Positions 1 through 11,625 are shown, counted from the first letter of the stretch. The stretch is 64,000 nt of DNA from Cyprinodon diabolis (GCA_030533445.1 CM060062.1:4379456-4443455); one strand, 5' to 3'. The notes: a model not told the origin generated them from the letters alone. Program-made: numbers and translations.

Positions 1-380
1 GATCGCAAATGTCAGCTGGGATGTCATTAGGACCCTGTATTTGGGGGGGTTAAGCTCAGGGGTCAAGTGCCATAACCAGATAGCTTTAAATGCAAAATAC
101 ATCCCTTTGGGGTTTACTTTAGTTATAAAAAAGTCTTATGTTAGTCTAACTATATATCATGCCTTTGTAAATATATTACAGGTTAAGCTATTTGAAGACA
201 GCTACAGTATATGAACACCGCTCTGTCTCTGAACTACATTGCTTATCCCATGTTCTGATTCCGATTTGACTACGAACCACGATAAATAGTGTTTTTGGTA
301 TACAGCTACAAACATGTTTTGTTAAACAAATTGACTTTATTCAGTCCTAAGCAATACACTGTGTGTAAATATTTGCTTTA
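1..380. other. AT-rich sequence with no recognised feature
   Basis: No open frame with recognisable similarity and no clear repeat end. The stretch stops where a TGTCATGATC motif opens the family-A LTR. Confidence 0.5.
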
Positions 381-952
381 TGTCATGATCTGGGCGCTGA
401 TGACTGGCTTAATTGCTCATTTATAATATAATAATAATTGAATGTTGAATTTAATTTATTGATGTCACACTGGAGAAATCTACCTCTGCATTTAATCCAT
501 CCCCCTTTTTGGGAGAAGTAACTAGTAATTTTTTCAAAGTAACGTGCCCAACACTGGTTACTAATAGTGTTCTGATTGCCTGATCCTGACCTGTTTCTGT
601 ATTCAGAATTTTGAAGCTGCCTGCCCCTGTTTGCTGTTTGTTTCCCTGTGTGATCTGTTTGCCTGACCTGTCTTCAGATGCTGATGAATTCTATTGTGGG
701 CTAAGCCTGGATCTGCCTCTTGTTTTTGCCCTCTGGATTCTTTATCTTCTCTGCGGGAATTGCTGCATCTTGTCAGCTGACTGGCTGTTATCTACCTCGT
801 TCTCTGACCACGGACTGTACTCTAAATGAGAGTTACCTGCCTCAGATGCCCTAGCTGCTGCTACTCTGATCCATTGTTTTAATAAAGCTTTTGAAGTAAT
901 GTCACTGTCTGTCTTGCCTGAATACTGGCTCCCTCTGCTCTTACTGGTTACA
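381..952 (+). mobile_element. Solo LTR, family A (degraded), plus orientation
   Basis: It opens with TGTCATGATC followed by a GCTGATGACTGGCTTAATTG-like stretch. It ends near TTACTGGTTACA, after an AATAAAGC polyadenylation-like signal (about 891) and a GCCTGAATACTGG motif. The same ordered blocks recur inverted at 23535-24233 and directly at about 60112-60841, so this is one dispersed family. Bases about 430-550 do not match the other copies and contain a short stretch typical of another fish MITE (AAGTAACGTGCCCAACACTG), so the LTR is interrupted. The TG...CA ends, polyA signal and absence of an internal region point to a solo LTR. The gypsy assignment is inferred from resemblance to the other LTRs here. 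Confidence 0.55.
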
Positions 953-2119
953 CTTTATGTTTTTAAAATACAATGACAAAGAATAATCTTATATTAATGT
1001 ATTCAGCAAATGAAAGAAATACCACAATGAAAAGTTAATTTTGAGTGGGAGTGATGCTATGGTATTATTTACATTTTAAACTACATAGAGTATTCTCAGA
1101 ATGAAACAGACAGTTTCTTGTTCAGGTATTTTATTTAGAATTTGCTGTCTTAAAATCAAATGATTTATAAGGAGTCATGTGAGAAGAACTACTGCAATTG
1201 CAATGTGACAGCAAGATGTTTTGCTAAAAAAGTAAAGGTTTTATACATTTCTAACATATTTTACAGATTTAATTTCAACCAAAGGGCAACATTCCATAAC
1301 AGCTTTGTTTAAAACCAAGGCCATCACTAATGTTTGTCCATTTAAACATTTTGGTTTTAATGTTACAACTATTATGACTATGGAAAAATATTATTCTTAG
1401 ATGAAACACTAGCCCAGGATTCTGCAACCTTTAACACAGAAAGACCAACTTTCCATGGAAAAGAAAACATAGGGAGCTGCAAATTCCTTCTAGAATTTTA
1501 TATCTACAATAAATAGTGATATTTTCAGTTTTTTCACCTTAATTCTTTTTATAAATATCTGTTCTGTATTATAACATTCCTAAAGTGCAGAGAAAATAAT
1601 GTTTTGTCTAGCACAGAGGAAGACAGAACAACATTGGCATGCAGCAGATTCCAGAGGGGGGGTGGGGAGAGTACATAAGCTGTTAAAAAAAGAAAGAAAG
1701 AAAAGCTGATAACAGGTTGCATTAAGCAGCAGAACTAGCGGCACTGACTTCGCTGTATAGTGACTTCTAAATATTTAGGACTTCAATAAAATTAGTATAA
1801 TTTTTTGAGTCAGCTGATTTAGATTGTCTTAAATTAACACACCTACTTGGGGTTATTACTTTACTAATATTTCATTTTGACCTTCGTTCTGCCCACGTGT
1901 TAGTAGACTACTTAAACTCTCTCTCGATCTATCTAGCCCACTCCTTGTACTGCTACGGCACCCTCTGCCACCTGCAGAGCAGTTTTCACGTTAGTGACAG
2001 CCAGCATGCATGGTGAACAGGGTCCTATAGCTCCTAAATTACATTACTAGTACATTATTTTATTGAACGAGGGTAAAAGCTGATCAGACATTGCTGAAGT
2101 TAGTAGGTTTTTGGGTTCT

Positions 2120-2121
<2 letters not shown>
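953..2121. other. Intergenic sequence, nothing recognised
   Basis: AT-rich, with no long open frame, and a small G-run (about 1654-1668) followed by an A/G-rich tract. I see no repeat termini or coding similarity. Confidence 0.4.

Positions 2122-2202
<81 letters not shown>
2122..2202. repeat. (TA)n microsatellite, about 40 units
   Basis: An uninterrupted run of TA dinucleotides of about 81 bp, immediately 5' of the gypsy 3'-end fragment. Such tracts are self-complementary and highly length-variable. Confidence 0.95.
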
Positions 2203-2203
<1 letters not shown>

Positions 2204-2520
2204 GGGTTGCTTTTTGTTTTTGGACTTTTGAGGGTGTCTGGACACCGCCCTTAAGTGGAGGGTTCTGTTGGTTTTCTCTAAGTTTTCATTTTCTCATTTA
2301 TCCACGTTTTTCTTTGTGTTCTAGCTTTATTGCTGTGTTCTGGATTTATTTATTTTTATTTATCACACCTGCTCATTTTCACCTTAGTCCTTCCTTTGTT
2401 CAGTCAGCCATAAATACACTCCCTGTGCAGTCCCTCAGTGCTGGTTCCTCGTCTTACTTCGTCTTACTCTGGCCCCTTGTGATTGTTTTCCCCTGATGTC
2501 TCCATGGTTTTGGTTTGTGT
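2203..2520 (+). mobile_element. Gypsy-like LTR retrotransposon 3'-end fragment (tail of internal region plus LTR start)
   Basis: The start translates with similarity to the minus-strand end of the element at 53320-55020: a FLFLD... block, then ALKWRVL. It carries the same CCGCCCTTAAGTGG-type purine-rich junction directly before an LTR-like start (TGTTGGTTTTCTC at about 2267). The rest is pyrimidine-rich LTR-type sequence. The 3' limit is uncertain and most of the element is missing. It is therefore a truncated relative of the 53-kb gypsy element, in opposite orientation. Confidence 0.5.
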
Positions 2521-2535
2521 TAATTTTTAAACTAT

Positions 2536-2695
2536 ATGTCCTCTCAAGGCACTTTACAGTTCACCAGATCATACAGTCAAACTGATTCAGTTTTCTATCT
2601 AAGGACAGTTGATTGCATCGACTCATTGAATCAATCAATGCAATCCCTGAGACTAAGCATGCTTGTAGTGACAGTGGAGAGGAAAAACTCCCTTT
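2536..2695 (-). mobile_element. CR1/L2-like LINE 3'-UTR fragment
   Basis: It matches, in the same order, the 3'-UTR of the full-length LINE at 3246-8165: the CTCAAGGCACTTTACAGTTC block, the ACCAGATCATACAGTCAAA block, and the GACAGTGGAGAGGAAAAACT block. It lacks the terminal (AATTG)n tail and everything upstream, so it is a short, broken copy on the minus strand. Confidence 0.8.
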
Positions 2696-3977
2696 GATGT
2701 TCTTTGAAGATGAGGCCCCTCAGATCATTGGAGGACTCGCCCACTCATACATCCACACAGTTTACAAATAAACAAAATAAAAACCCATCTGTGTAATGAA
2801 TACATTTGTGTTTTTACTGAACATCAAAAAATGAGGAAATATTCTTTTCTTGGGATTTAGGTTAGGTTTAGGACAAAGGTGTGAAATTAATTTAGGTTAG
2901 CTATGTGTTGATAATAGTAAGGTGTAGGGTAAGGGTTAGGGCAGGGTTACAAATTAGTGAGAAATGACTGGAAGTCAATGGAAAGTCCCATCAAGGATAA
3001 TGTGAAACATCGTGGGAGTGGGTGGGGATGGGTGTGTATGTGTGCGGTAAAGAATGTGTGCTCTTTCACTGCACTTAGAGTTATATCTATGGTTGATAGA
3101 AACTGCTCATCATGAATTATTTGCACATGGCTGCAGTCTAAATGATCAATCCTCTAAATACAGCATTTTTTGGTTCTCCTGCTGGCTACCTCTTTTTATA
3201 TATATATTTACATATTATGAAACTTTAAAATGTTAAGTAAGTTAAAATTCAATTCAATTCAATTCAGTTTATTTATATAGCGCCAAATTCACAACACATG
3301 TCATCTCAAGGCACTTTACAGTTCAACCAGATCATACAGTCAAATTGATACAAAGTTTTCTATCTAAGGAAAACCAGTTGATTGCATTGACTCATTGACT
3401 CAAATACAATCCCTCACACTAAGCATGCTTGTAGCGACAGTGGAGAGGAAAAACTCCCTTTTAACAGGAAGAAACCTCCAGCAGAACCAGGCTCAGTGTG
3501 AGCGGCCATCTGCCAAGGCCGACTGGGGTTCAAGGAGACAGAAGCAGAGATACAAAAAGCAGCTGTAAAAGGCGGCCCCGTCCAGGAAACACACAGCCAG
3601 GCAGACGAGCTCCAAGGCAGCTCCCATGCCAGAGGATGAAGAGAGCACATCCACCCAGCCACGGCCAGAGAAACAGGACCACACTGGAAGACAGGCCGAT
3701 CTCCAACATCTACAAACAAGGGTGTTGATGGAAGCAGCACAGCTGATGTTTCTTTCCTGGATGACGTCACAGCCAAACAGGAACAGACGAGGCAAAGCTA
3801 CTCTGAGGAAAAGCAGAGAGAGCAGAAGGTTAGAGATTGAACAAACAGATTCTGCAGAATAGGAGAACAGAGAGAGAATGAAGCAGAATGATGAAATGGG
3901 GGTCCCTATGTCCTCCAAAAGTCTAAGCCTATAGCAGCATAACTATAGAGAGAGAGCTCAGGATAACCTGAGCCACC

Positions 3978-6900
3978 CTAACTATAAGCTTTATCAAAAA
4001 GGAAAGTTTTAAGCCTAGTCTTAAAAGTAGACAGAGTGTCTGCCTCACGGACTAAAACTGGTAGTTGGTTCCACAGGAGAGGAGCCTGATAACTAAAAGA
4101 TCTGCCTCCCATTCTACTTTTAGAAATTCTAGGAACCACTAGTAAACCTGCAGATTGAGAGCGAAGTGCTCTGTTAGGAACATAAGGAACAATCAGATCT
4201 CTGATATAAGATGGAGCTTGGCCATTTAAGGCTTTATATGTGAGAAGGAGGATTTTAAATTCTATTCTTGATTTAACAGGAAGCCAATGAAGAGAAGCCA
4301 GGATAGGAGAGATGTGATCTCTCTTTTTAATTTTCATCAGAACTCTGGCTGCAGCATTTTGGATCAGCTGAAGGCTTTTAACTACAGTTTGTGGACTTCC
4401 TGATAGTAAAGAATTAGAATAGTCCAGCCTTGAAGTAACAAATGCATGGACTAGTTTCTCAGCATCACCCCTGGACAGGAGATTTCTAATTTTTGCAATG
4501 TTCCTCAGATGAAAGAAGGAAATTCTAGAAACCTCTTTGATCTGGGATTTAAATGACAGGTCCTGATCAAAAATAACACCAAGATTTTTTACTTTATTAT
4601 CTGAAATCAGTTTAATCCCATCCAAATGAAGTGACTGGCTAATCAGCTTCTTTTTCAGAGACTCTGGTCCAAAGACTATAACTTCTGTTTTGTCTGCATT
4701 CAGAAGCAGAAAGTTAAGAGTCATCCAGGTTTTTATGTCTTCAAGACATGCTTGTAATCTATGTAATGGGTTAGCTTCATCTGGATTTATAGACAGATAT
4801 AGCTGGGTATCATCAGCATAACAGTGGAAATTAATCCCATGCTGTCTAATAACTCTACCAATTGGGAGCATGTATAAAGTAAAGAGAATTGGTCCTAGCA
4901 CTGATCCCTGTGGTACTCCACAGGTAACCTTTGAGTGTGTTGAAGATCTATCATTAACATAAACAAACTGAATTTGATCAGATAGATAGGATTTAAACCA
5001 GTCTAGTGCTGTTCCTTTAATTCCAACAAAATATTCAAGTCTTTCTAAAAGAATATTATGGTCAACTGTATCAAATGCAGCACTAAGATCCAACAGGACG
5101 AGCACAGATACAAGTCCATTATCTGAGGCCATGAGAATATCATTAGTGACTTTCACCAGAGCTGTTTCAGTGCTATGATGAGCTCTAAAGCCAGACTGAA
5201 ACTCTTCAAAAAGTTCATTATGGTGTAAGTGGTCGCAAACTTGTTTGGCAACTACTTTCTCAAGAATTTTGGATAAGAAAGGAAGATTGGATATAGGTCT
5301 ATAATTAACCAAGTCATCTGGGTCAAGAGACGGTTTCTTAAGCAGAGGTTTAATTACAGCAACCTTAAAAGCTTTAGGTACATATCCCTGTAACAGAGAT
5401 AGATTAATCACATCTAAAATGGAGGAGGAGATCAAAGGGAATACCTCCTTAAATAACCTGGTTGGAACTGGATCTAACATACAAGTTGAAGGGTTAGATG
5501 AAGACAATAATTTTGCTAATTCAGAAAGTTCAACTGGATCAAAGCAGTCTAAACCCGGTTCAGATTCCATGACTACCTCAGGTACAATCGCGGATAGAGG
5601 AGTGCTTATGATCTTATTTTTAATAAGATCAATCTTATTTATAAAGAATCCCATAAAATCATTGCTGTTAAGAGCAGGTGGAATGGACGGTTCAACAGAG
5701 CTATGGCTCTGGGTGAGTTTGGCAACTGTATTAAAAAGAAATCTAGGATTATTCTTATTCTCCTCTATTAATGAGGAGAAGTATGCTGCTCTTGCTTTAC
5801 AAAGGGTCCTCTTATACAGCAGTAAACCATTTTTCCAGACTAGGAAGGACTCCTGCAGGCCTGTGGAGTGATATTTTCTCTCCAGTTTCCTAGCATTTTG
5901 CTTCAAAGTACGCAGCTCTGCATTAAACCAAGGAGCAAGCTTTCTATTTTTAACGGTTTTCATTTTCAAAGGAGCTGCGTTGTCTAAGGCAGTACGCAGA
6001 GAACTAGCAACCCCATCAACAAAATCATCAACCTGTGAAGGGGAATAAGCTATACTTTTGCACTCTGCAGCACTGCTCAGCGACACAGAGGAGAGAGAAA
6101 GTGAAGCAGATTCTTTAAAATTTATAACTGCACTATCTGATAAAGATCTACTAAAATTGAACCTTCTTTTGGGGGAGGAGAACTCTGTTAAAGTAATCCT
6201 GAAGGTTATTAGAAAGTGGTCAGAGAGGACAGGGTTGTGAGGAAATACTGTTATTTCTTCACATTCTATGCCGTATGTCAGCACAAGATCCAAAGTATGA
6301 AGATGAGAATGTGTGGGACTATTCAAATTTTGAACAAAGCCAATAGTGTCTAAGATAGCATTAAAGGCTGCTCTTAAGCTATCGCCTTCAATGTCAGCAT
6401 GGATGTTAAAATCTCCCACTATGATGACCCTGTCAGTATTTAATACCAAATCAGAAAGGAACTCTGAAAACTCATCTAAAAATTCAGAGTAAGGACCTGG
6501 TGGACGATACAAAGTTACAAGAAGAAGAGGTTTTCTTGCCTTGAAATTTGGATGAGGGAAATTAAGGGTTAAATGTTCAAAAGAGTTGTAGGTATTAACT
6601 GTTTTGGGAGTAATCAGTAAGTCAGACTGGAAGATTGTTGCTACTCCTCCTCCTCGCCCAGAACTTCTGGGTATGTGAAAATTTAAATAGCTTGAAGGAG
6701 TTGCCTCGTTTATGCTCACATAATCCTCTTGCTGCAGCCAGGTTTCTGTAAGGCAAAACAAGTCAATGTGATTATCACAAATCAAGTCATTAACTAGCAG
6801 ACTTTTAGAGGAAAGCGATCTTATGTTAAACAGACCGCATTTAATTGTTTTAACTTTTTCCCCAATTGGAGTTATTTTGATTTTAATAAGATTATCATGA

Positions 6901-7040
6901 TTTACTTCTTTGGGAATCTTTGCTAATTTATTAGATTTTGGTCGTGGGCAAGACACTGTCTGGATGGAGTAAAGAGTGGGTAACAGTAGAGAAGCTGCAG
7001 AGATGTGTGTTAAACTACAACTCTGCTTCCTGGTCTGCAC
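3978..7040 (-). CDS. LINE ORF2: APE-type endonuclease and reverse transcriptase
   Basis: About 1,020 residues with no internal stop. The N-terminal third is an apurinic-endonuclease-like domain: FNIRSL near residue 72, TETW near 98, RPPG near 180, GDFN near 208, SDH near 272. The RT follows: NYRPISN near 575, [12 protein letters not shown] near 650 with its catalytic Asp, [10 protein letters not shown] near 705, and YADD near 739. The C-terminal region ends in [12 protein letters not shown]. It would nick target DNA and reverse-transcribe the element RNA in the nucleus. There is no in-frame AUG before or within the endonuclease domain; the first Met lies near residue 365. Translation must therefore start upstream in ORF1 with UGA readthrough, or at a near-cognate codon such as the GTG at 7040-7038. 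Confidence 0.93.
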   Translation of the reverse strand: MQTRKQSCSLTHISAASLLLPTLYSIQTVSCPRPKSNKLAKIPKEVNHDNLIKIKITPIGEKVKTIKCGLFNIRSLSSKSLLVNDLICDNHIDLFCLTETWLQQEDYVSINEATPSSYLNFHIPRSSGRGGGVATIFQSDLLITPKTVNTYNSFEHLTLNFPHPNFKARKPLLLVTLYRPPGPYSEFLDEFSEFLSDLVLNTDRVIIVGDFNIHADIEGDSLRAAFNAILDTIGFVQNLNSPTHSHLHTLDLVLTYGIECEEITVFPHNPVLSDHFLITFRITLTEFSSPKRRFNFSRSLSDSAVINFKESASLSLSSVSLSSAAECKSIAYSPSQVDDFVDGVASSLRTALDNAAPLKMKTVKNRKLAPWFNAELRTLKQNARKLERKYHSTGLQESFLVWKNGLLLYKRTLCKARAAYFSSLIEENKNNPRFLFNTVAKLTQSHSSVEPSIPPALNSNDFMGFFINKIDLIKNKIISTPLSAIVPEVVMESEPGLDCFDPVELSELAKLLSSSNPSTCMLDPVPTRLFKEVFPLISSSILDVINLSLLQGYVPKAFKVAVIKPLLKKPSLDPDDLVNYRPISNLPFLSKILEKVVAKQVCDHLHHNELFEEFQSGFRAHHSTETALVKVTNDILMASDNGLVSVLVLLDLSAAFDTVDHNILLERLEYFVGIKGTALDWFKSYLSDQIQFVYVNDRSSTHSKVTCGVPQGSVLGPILFTLYMLPIGRVIRQHGINFHCYADDTQLYLSINPDEANPLHRLQACLEDIKTWMTLNFLLLNADKTEVIVFGPESLKKKLISQSLHLDGIKLISDNKVKNLGVIFDQDLSFKSQIKEVSRISFFHLRNIAKIRNLLSRGDAEKLVHAFVTSRLDYSNSLLSGSPQTVVKSLQLIQNAAARVLMKIKKRDHISPILASLHWLPVKSRIEFKILLLTYKALNGQAPSYIRDLIVPYVPNRALRSQSAGLLVVPRISKSRMGGRSFSYQAPLLWNQLPVLVREADTLSTFKTRLKTFLFDKAYS

Positions 7041-7047
7041 CCTGGGT

Positions 7048-7052
7048 GGTCA
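7048..7052 (-). promoter_or_regulatory. Candidate leaky UGA between ORF1 and ORF2 of the LINE
   Basis: On the minus strand the codons read CCC UGA CCA CCC AGG GUG. ORF1 and ORF2 are in one frame separated by this single stop codon. A C after UGA is a known leaky context in vertebrates. Since ORF2 has no early AUG, the stop is either a programmed readthrough point, a termination-reinitiation site, or a mutation in an originally fused frame. Confidence 0.5.
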
Positions 7053-7910
7053 GGGTTTTGGAGGACTAATAAATGTGGCCAGATTCCTAGAAAGAAGAGC
7101 TGCACCATCCAAAGTGGGATGGATGCCGTCTCTCCGAATCAGACCAGGCTTTCCCCAAAAGGATTGCCAATTATTAATGTAGCCCACGTTGTTTTCAGGA
7201 CACCACCTAGACAACCAGCGGTTGAATGACGACATGCGGCTAAACATGTCATCACTGGTCAGATCAGGGAGGGGACCAGAGAAAATTACGGAGTCCGACA
7301 TTTTTTTGGCAAACTTACACACCGAAGCAACACTAATTTTAGTGACCTCCGATCGGCGTAACCGGGTGTCATTACCACCAGCGTGAATAACAATCTTACT
7401 GTATTTAACCTTATCCTTAGCCAGTAGTTTCAGGTAGGATTTGATGTCGCCCGTTCTGGCCCCCGGCAAACATTTGACTATGGTCCCTGGTGTCTCTAAT
7501 GCCACGTTTCTGACTATGGAGCTGCCAATCACCAGAGTGGGCTTCTCAGTGGGTGTGTCACTGAGTGGAGAAAACCGGTTAGAAACGTGAACGGGTTGGT
7601 GGTGACCAGTGGGCAGAGATCCATGACTACGCTTTCTGCGTACAGTTACCCAATCGCCTGGCTGCTCAGGCACTTTTGGAGGAGAGCTACGTGGGGGGCC
7701 TACTTTAACTCCTGGATGTTCAACAGCCTGAAGCCTGGATTCTAACTCTGACACCCTCGCCTCCAAAGCTACAAAAATACTACACTTATTACACATCCCA
7801 TTATCACTAAAGGAGGCAGAGGAATAACTGAACATCTGACACAGAGAGCAGGAGAGAGGAGAGGAAGAAGGAAGAGTTGGAAAAGAGAGGGAGGGAGAGA
7901 GAGAAGCCAT
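7050..7910 (-). CDS. LINE ORF1: zinc-motif, coiled-coil and SGNH/GDSL esterase-like protein
   Basis: 286 residues starting at an ATG. Near residues 21-42 there are two CxxC pairs (CSLC and CNKC), a possible zinc-binding site, then a short heptad-like helix ([12 protein letters not shown]). After a basic linker (VRRKRSH) comes an SGNH-hydrolase-like domain: the nucleophile region [11 protein letters not shown] near residue 125, HAGGND near 177, and the C-terminal [13 protein letters not shown]sp-His block. ORF1 proteins of CR1/L2-group LINEs carry such esterase domains and are thought to act in RNP formation or membrane association; the role here is inferred. It ends in PPKP followed by UGA. 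ORF2 continues in the same frame. Confidence 0.9.
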   Translation of the reverse strand: MASLSPSLSFPTLPSSSPLSCSLCQMFSYSSASFSDNGMCNKCSIFVALEARVSELESRLQAVEHPGVKVGPPRSSPPKVPEQPGDWVTVRRKRSHGSLPTGHHQPVHVSNRFSPLSDTPTEKPTLVIGSSIVRNVALETPGTIVKCLPGARTGDIKSYLKLLAKDKVKYSKIVIHAGGNDTRLRRSEVTKISVASVCKFAKKMSDSVIFSGPLPDLTSDDMFSRMSSFNRWLSRWCPENNVGYINNWQSFWGKPGLIRRDGIHPTLDGAALLSRNLATFISPPKP

Positions 7911-8165
7911 AGCAATGCTAAGCTAGCGCTAGCCTAGGCTAGCTACTCCTTGCTATCAGAAATAAAACCGTGTGAAACTGACAAGTGCTCAGTAGAAAAG
8001 TGCAGCAGAAGGTGCTATGTTTTAAAGTAGTCAGTTAGAGTTACTTAGATACAGAGATATCACAGAGAAAATAACTTAACGTCAGATGGAGTTCCTCCCG
8101 GACAGCTGCAGCAGCTGCACACTCAGTTAATCCAAACAGGAAGTGAACAGGTCCAAACAAAATGT

Positions 8166-10082
8166 ATTTGTTAAAGAATTTCTTAAATGAATTCCAATGC
8201 TAGTTCAAAGCTAGCCAAAGACTCCATCCTAAAATATGTTTTCTTGCAGTGATGATCACCTGTAAAACATTGTAGTGGTTCAAATGTTATTTTATCGCAC
8301 CCCAATAGGGGAGCATAGGGGCCCCAGGTGTACTCTACATACAAAAAGATAAAATGACATCTGTTTAATAAGTGTCAGTATTTCAAAAAGCCATACCAGG
8401 AGGCAAAACCATAAAAACCTGCAGGGGGGCTTAGAAACTTTTGAGGGATTTGAAACTTTTATTTGACTAAGAACTAATCAGACGCATTCACCCCTTTCAT
8501 CGAGGCCACCTTCCTTTGCAGAGGTTTCATAACTGGAGCCAGTATAATGACAGCACACGGGCATTTTGGCACCGATGTCAATCACCATTGCCACCCTGTG
8601 TTCATTTGCTCCTTTTGTCGCACTTTTTTCAGTGACTGTCATTCTTGTAAAGAAGCAGAGAAAGGTTTCCCAAATTAATTGGGTGAACGATTAAGAGGGA
8701 GGCATCCTGCCCTGTAGAGCAGAGAAAATGGTAGAAAAAAGGCTCAACAAAGGCGCAGGCTGGAAATTGACACTTGAATTAGATAATGAAGAATACAGGG
8801 CAAAAGAATAGAAAGGCCTGTTAGTGTGCGGTCTTCATGGAGGTCCACATCTTAACCTGCCTAGTGAGGCCACAAAGACAGTTTTGATGGACTGGTGTTT
8901 TATTTATAAGGCTGACATCTACAATGTTTTAATCTGCATTATCCTTTCGTTTTAGCAACTTTTCCATTACATCTACGACACAGTCTAGCGTTATTGTTAG
9001 TTTCATAATATGAACGTGTTTTATTATTTAAAGACTGAACTGGAAGCTATAAACCTAGTTCAAAACATTTAATTTATGAACTACAAACATGATTTTATTT
9101 GTTTTAACTGCTGAATTTAGAGCATTTGTTAAGGATGAAGTGGCAAAACACTGTGCCACCCAGATTTAAACTGTTTATGGGGGGAGATGGGAACATCACA
9201 CTGCTGCTCAGTATGACCAAAGCACACCATTCCAAAATTGTAAAGTATATACAGTAGTCCAACCTTTACCAGAACTATTGATAAAACGTGTTATTTTCAT
9301 TCACAGTCTTACAGTATATGGCAAAAAGATAAAGATATTTCGACTAATACTTCTATTCAAAATTAATACAGCGTTGAAAACAGTATTTAAGAAGTAAACA
9401 ATTCCAAGTGACATTTGCCATTTTGTAAACCAAGCAAATGTCAACCATGCGTTGCTAAAAACAATCTAAGTTGTAAGGACCGTTTTTCAGGCTCTATACC
9501 CTCTACAAATCTGTATGAATCTTGTTAACAGTTGTTTAGTGGATAGCTTTTGTCCTCTAGGCGGTCTCACTAAAGCAATGACAGCTTTTGCAGTGACATG
9601 ATATTTCTCGGCCATGAAGTAAACCCATAGGCAAACCTTTTGCTTTCTCTTTTTCCAATTCACAACAAAAAAGCTCACAACAAAAGTGACAGCAGTGGCA
9701 CCAAGCCCTGCTTTGCGTAAGAGGTAATGGTTACCTCCTTACTCACCCGCCCACCTGTCCCTCTGATAAACAAATGTTTCACCAAACTAAATAAAAGGCT
9801 TGTAAAGCTTCGGCTAAACCTTCAAGATAGACTGGTTAGGAATAAAAAAGGTCAACTGAAGCAGTTGTTCTGAAGTAAAAGCATCTGGAGATGATGTTTG
9901 GATGTGTCTGACTGTTCTCTAACTTTTTTTATATTAGCTTTAGTGAAAGAAATTATACTATTTTTCAATACAAAGTTATCTATTGGCATAAATGTCAAGT
10001 ATCTCTATAATATAGCTAAAAGAAAGGAGAGCAAACTAATGGGATATTATACCATACCTCTTTAATAGGTATGGTCGTTTTT
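8166..10082. other. Intergenic, apparently unique sequence
   Basis: About 1.9 kb without repeat ends or convincing coding potential. A 63-codon minus-strand frame at 9487-9678 has no recognisable motif. The part at about 8470-8900 has a more even composition and AT-rich homeodomain-like words (TTAATT, ATTAAG), which could fit a conserved non-coding element, but no comparison is possible here. Confidence 0.4.
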
Positions 10083-10240
10083 GTCATGATCTCCTAATTA
10101 GGATTTTTGGTTTTGTTCAAGTTTTAATTTTGGGTTTTCAGTGACTTTAATTTATGTTATTCTGTGTTTTCTAGTTATTCTTTTCATTTCCCTTTAGTGT
10201 CATTTATGTTATTTTCTGGAAGGGGTTGGCTATAACTTCA
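10083..10240 (+). mobile_element. LTR-like 5' fragment
   Basis: It opens with TGTCATGATCTCC and continues as T-rich sequence resembling the LTR start at about 2267 (TTTTCTAGTTATTC-type blocks). It stops just before the gypsy coding fragment. The family is uncertain and this is probably a remnant. Confidence 0.35.
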
Positions 10241-10267
10241 AACTAGTCATTCCATTCAAATGTATAC

Positions 10268-11612
10268 TTGTTGTCTTTTTTCTCTCGTCTTTATTCCACT
10301 GATCAATCCGAGACGCCTGAACCTGTTCTACCCGCTTCCTGCACTGTTGGGGTGGTTACCTGGGAGATCACCGACCTCATAAACTCTGCCCTGGCTTCTG
10401 AACCTGACCCAGGTAACGGTCCCCCAAACAAATCTTATGTTCCCTCTTCGGTCAGATCACGCCTAATTCAGTGGATGCACACTGCCAAATTTTCCGCTCA
10501 TCCGGGGGTGAGTAGAACCATATACCTTATCTCGAGACGTTTCTGGTGGCCTACCCTGCACAGAGATGTTAAAGAATATGTTCTGGCCTGTCCTACCTGC
10601 GCCAGAAACAAGACCACACATCAACCTCCTTCTGGGCTGTTGCATCCTCTTCCTGTTCCTTCTCGCCCCTGGTCTCACATCGCATCACATCGTCTTCCGT
10701 CTACATGGCATCCCTCAGGAGATTCTTTCTGACCGTGGACCACAATTCATCTCTCAGGTTTGGAAGGCCTTTTGCTCAGCACTCAACTGTAAATCGTCTC
10801 ATACCTCTGGTTATCACCCACAGTCCAATGGCCAAACGGAAAGAATGAATCAGCAGCTTGAATCTTCCCTTCGTTGTCTGACCTCCAGTAATCCCACCGA
10901 CTGGAGCCAACATCTCCCATGGATCGAATATGCCCACAACTCTCTCAAGTCAGCTTCCACCGGCCAGTCCCCATTTCAGGTCAGTCTTGGTTACCAACCT
11001 CCTCTTTTTCCCGCAGACGAGGGAGAGATTTCGGTCCAATCAGTCAACCACCACATCCGCCGCTGTCGTCGTATCTGGAGAGACACCATAGCCACCCTCA
11101 ACCGTTCCTTGGAAACCACCAAACGTTTCGCCGACTCAAAGAGACGTCCTGCCCCAGATTACTCCGTCGGTCAGGAGGTATGGCTCTCCACTCGGGACAT
11201 TCCCCTCAAGGGGATGTCCCGTAAACTCTCTCCAAGATACATTGGTCCCTACAGGATTTCCCAGGTCATAAACCCATCAGCCATACGACTGCAACTTCCT
11301 CCGACTCTTCGTATTCATCCCACGTTCCACGTCTCTCAAGTCAAGCCTGTGATCTCCAGCCCTTTGTGCCCTCCGTCCGACTCCCCTCCACCCGCCCTGG
11401 AAGTCGATGGTCATCCGGCCTTCACCGTCCGCCGGATCGTGGACTCCCGTCGGCGAGGTCGTGGCTGGCAGTACCTCGTCGATTGGGAGGGCTACGGTCC
11501 GGAGGATCGCCAGTGGGTTCCTGGCTCCTACATCCTCGACCAATCCCTCATCGAGGAGTACGAGCAATCCCTCCCATCGACGTCTTCTGGACCGCCAAGA
11601 GGCGGTCGTTGA
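10268..11612 (+). pseudogene. Gypsy integrase with chromodomain, internally deleted and frameshifted
   Basis: The first frame (10268 to about 10680) has the zinc-binding domain: the HxxxFSAHPG histidines, then CPTCARNK cysteines. It leaves frame near 10674-10692, where the expected core segment with the first catalytic Asp (after SRPWSH) is missing, roughly 50 residues. The second frame resumes at VFRLHGIP and has SDRGPQF (second Asp), [12 protein letters not shown] (catalytic Glu), a GPY module (YIGPYRIS), and a C-terminal chromodomain ([27 protein letters not shown]) before the stop at 11610-11612. In intact chromoviruses the chromodomain directs integration to modified histones. This copy cannot catalyse integration. 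Confidence 0.9.
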
Positions 11613-11622
11613 GGGGGGGGGG
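11611..11622 (+). promoter_or_regulatory. Polypurine tract of the gypsy element
   Basis: GAGGGGGGGGGG lies three bases before the LTR start TGTTGGG and overlaps the stop of the coding region. In LTR retrotransposons this primes plus-strand DNA synthesis. Confidence 0.85.
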
Positions 11623-11625
11623 TAC

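Larger units (their letters stand above)
3246..8165 (-). mobile_element. Near full-length CR1/L2-like LINE with both ORFs open
   Basis: This is the master copy in the window. Read on the minus strand it has a 5' UTR (about 8165-7911), ORF1 (7910-7050), ORF2 (7040-3978), a 3' UTR of about 730 bp and a short AATTG tandem tail at 3246-3270. A GTTAAA-like motif just outside both ends (about 3240 and 8174) may be the target duplication, so the 5' end is uncertain by about 10 bp. Truncated relatives lie at 2.5, 13.1, 15.8, 35.5, 48.1, 48.9 and 52.4 kb. Intact ORFs and high identity to the copies at 15.8 and 49 kb suggest recent activity. The clade is inferred from the esterase-like ORF1, APE-type endonuclease and short tandem-repeat tail. 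Confidence 0.88.

Noticed and set aside
2876..2960. Interstitial telomere repeat
   Set aside because: GGGTTAGGGCAGGGTTA-like words occur but there is no regular TTAGGG array.
5419..5871. Plus-strand ORF of 150 codons inside the LINE
   Set aside because: It is the antisense shadow of ORF2. The same shadow recurs at 49616-50245 opposite the other LINE copy.
9487..9678. 63-codon minus-strand frame
   Set aside because: No motif and no supporting context.
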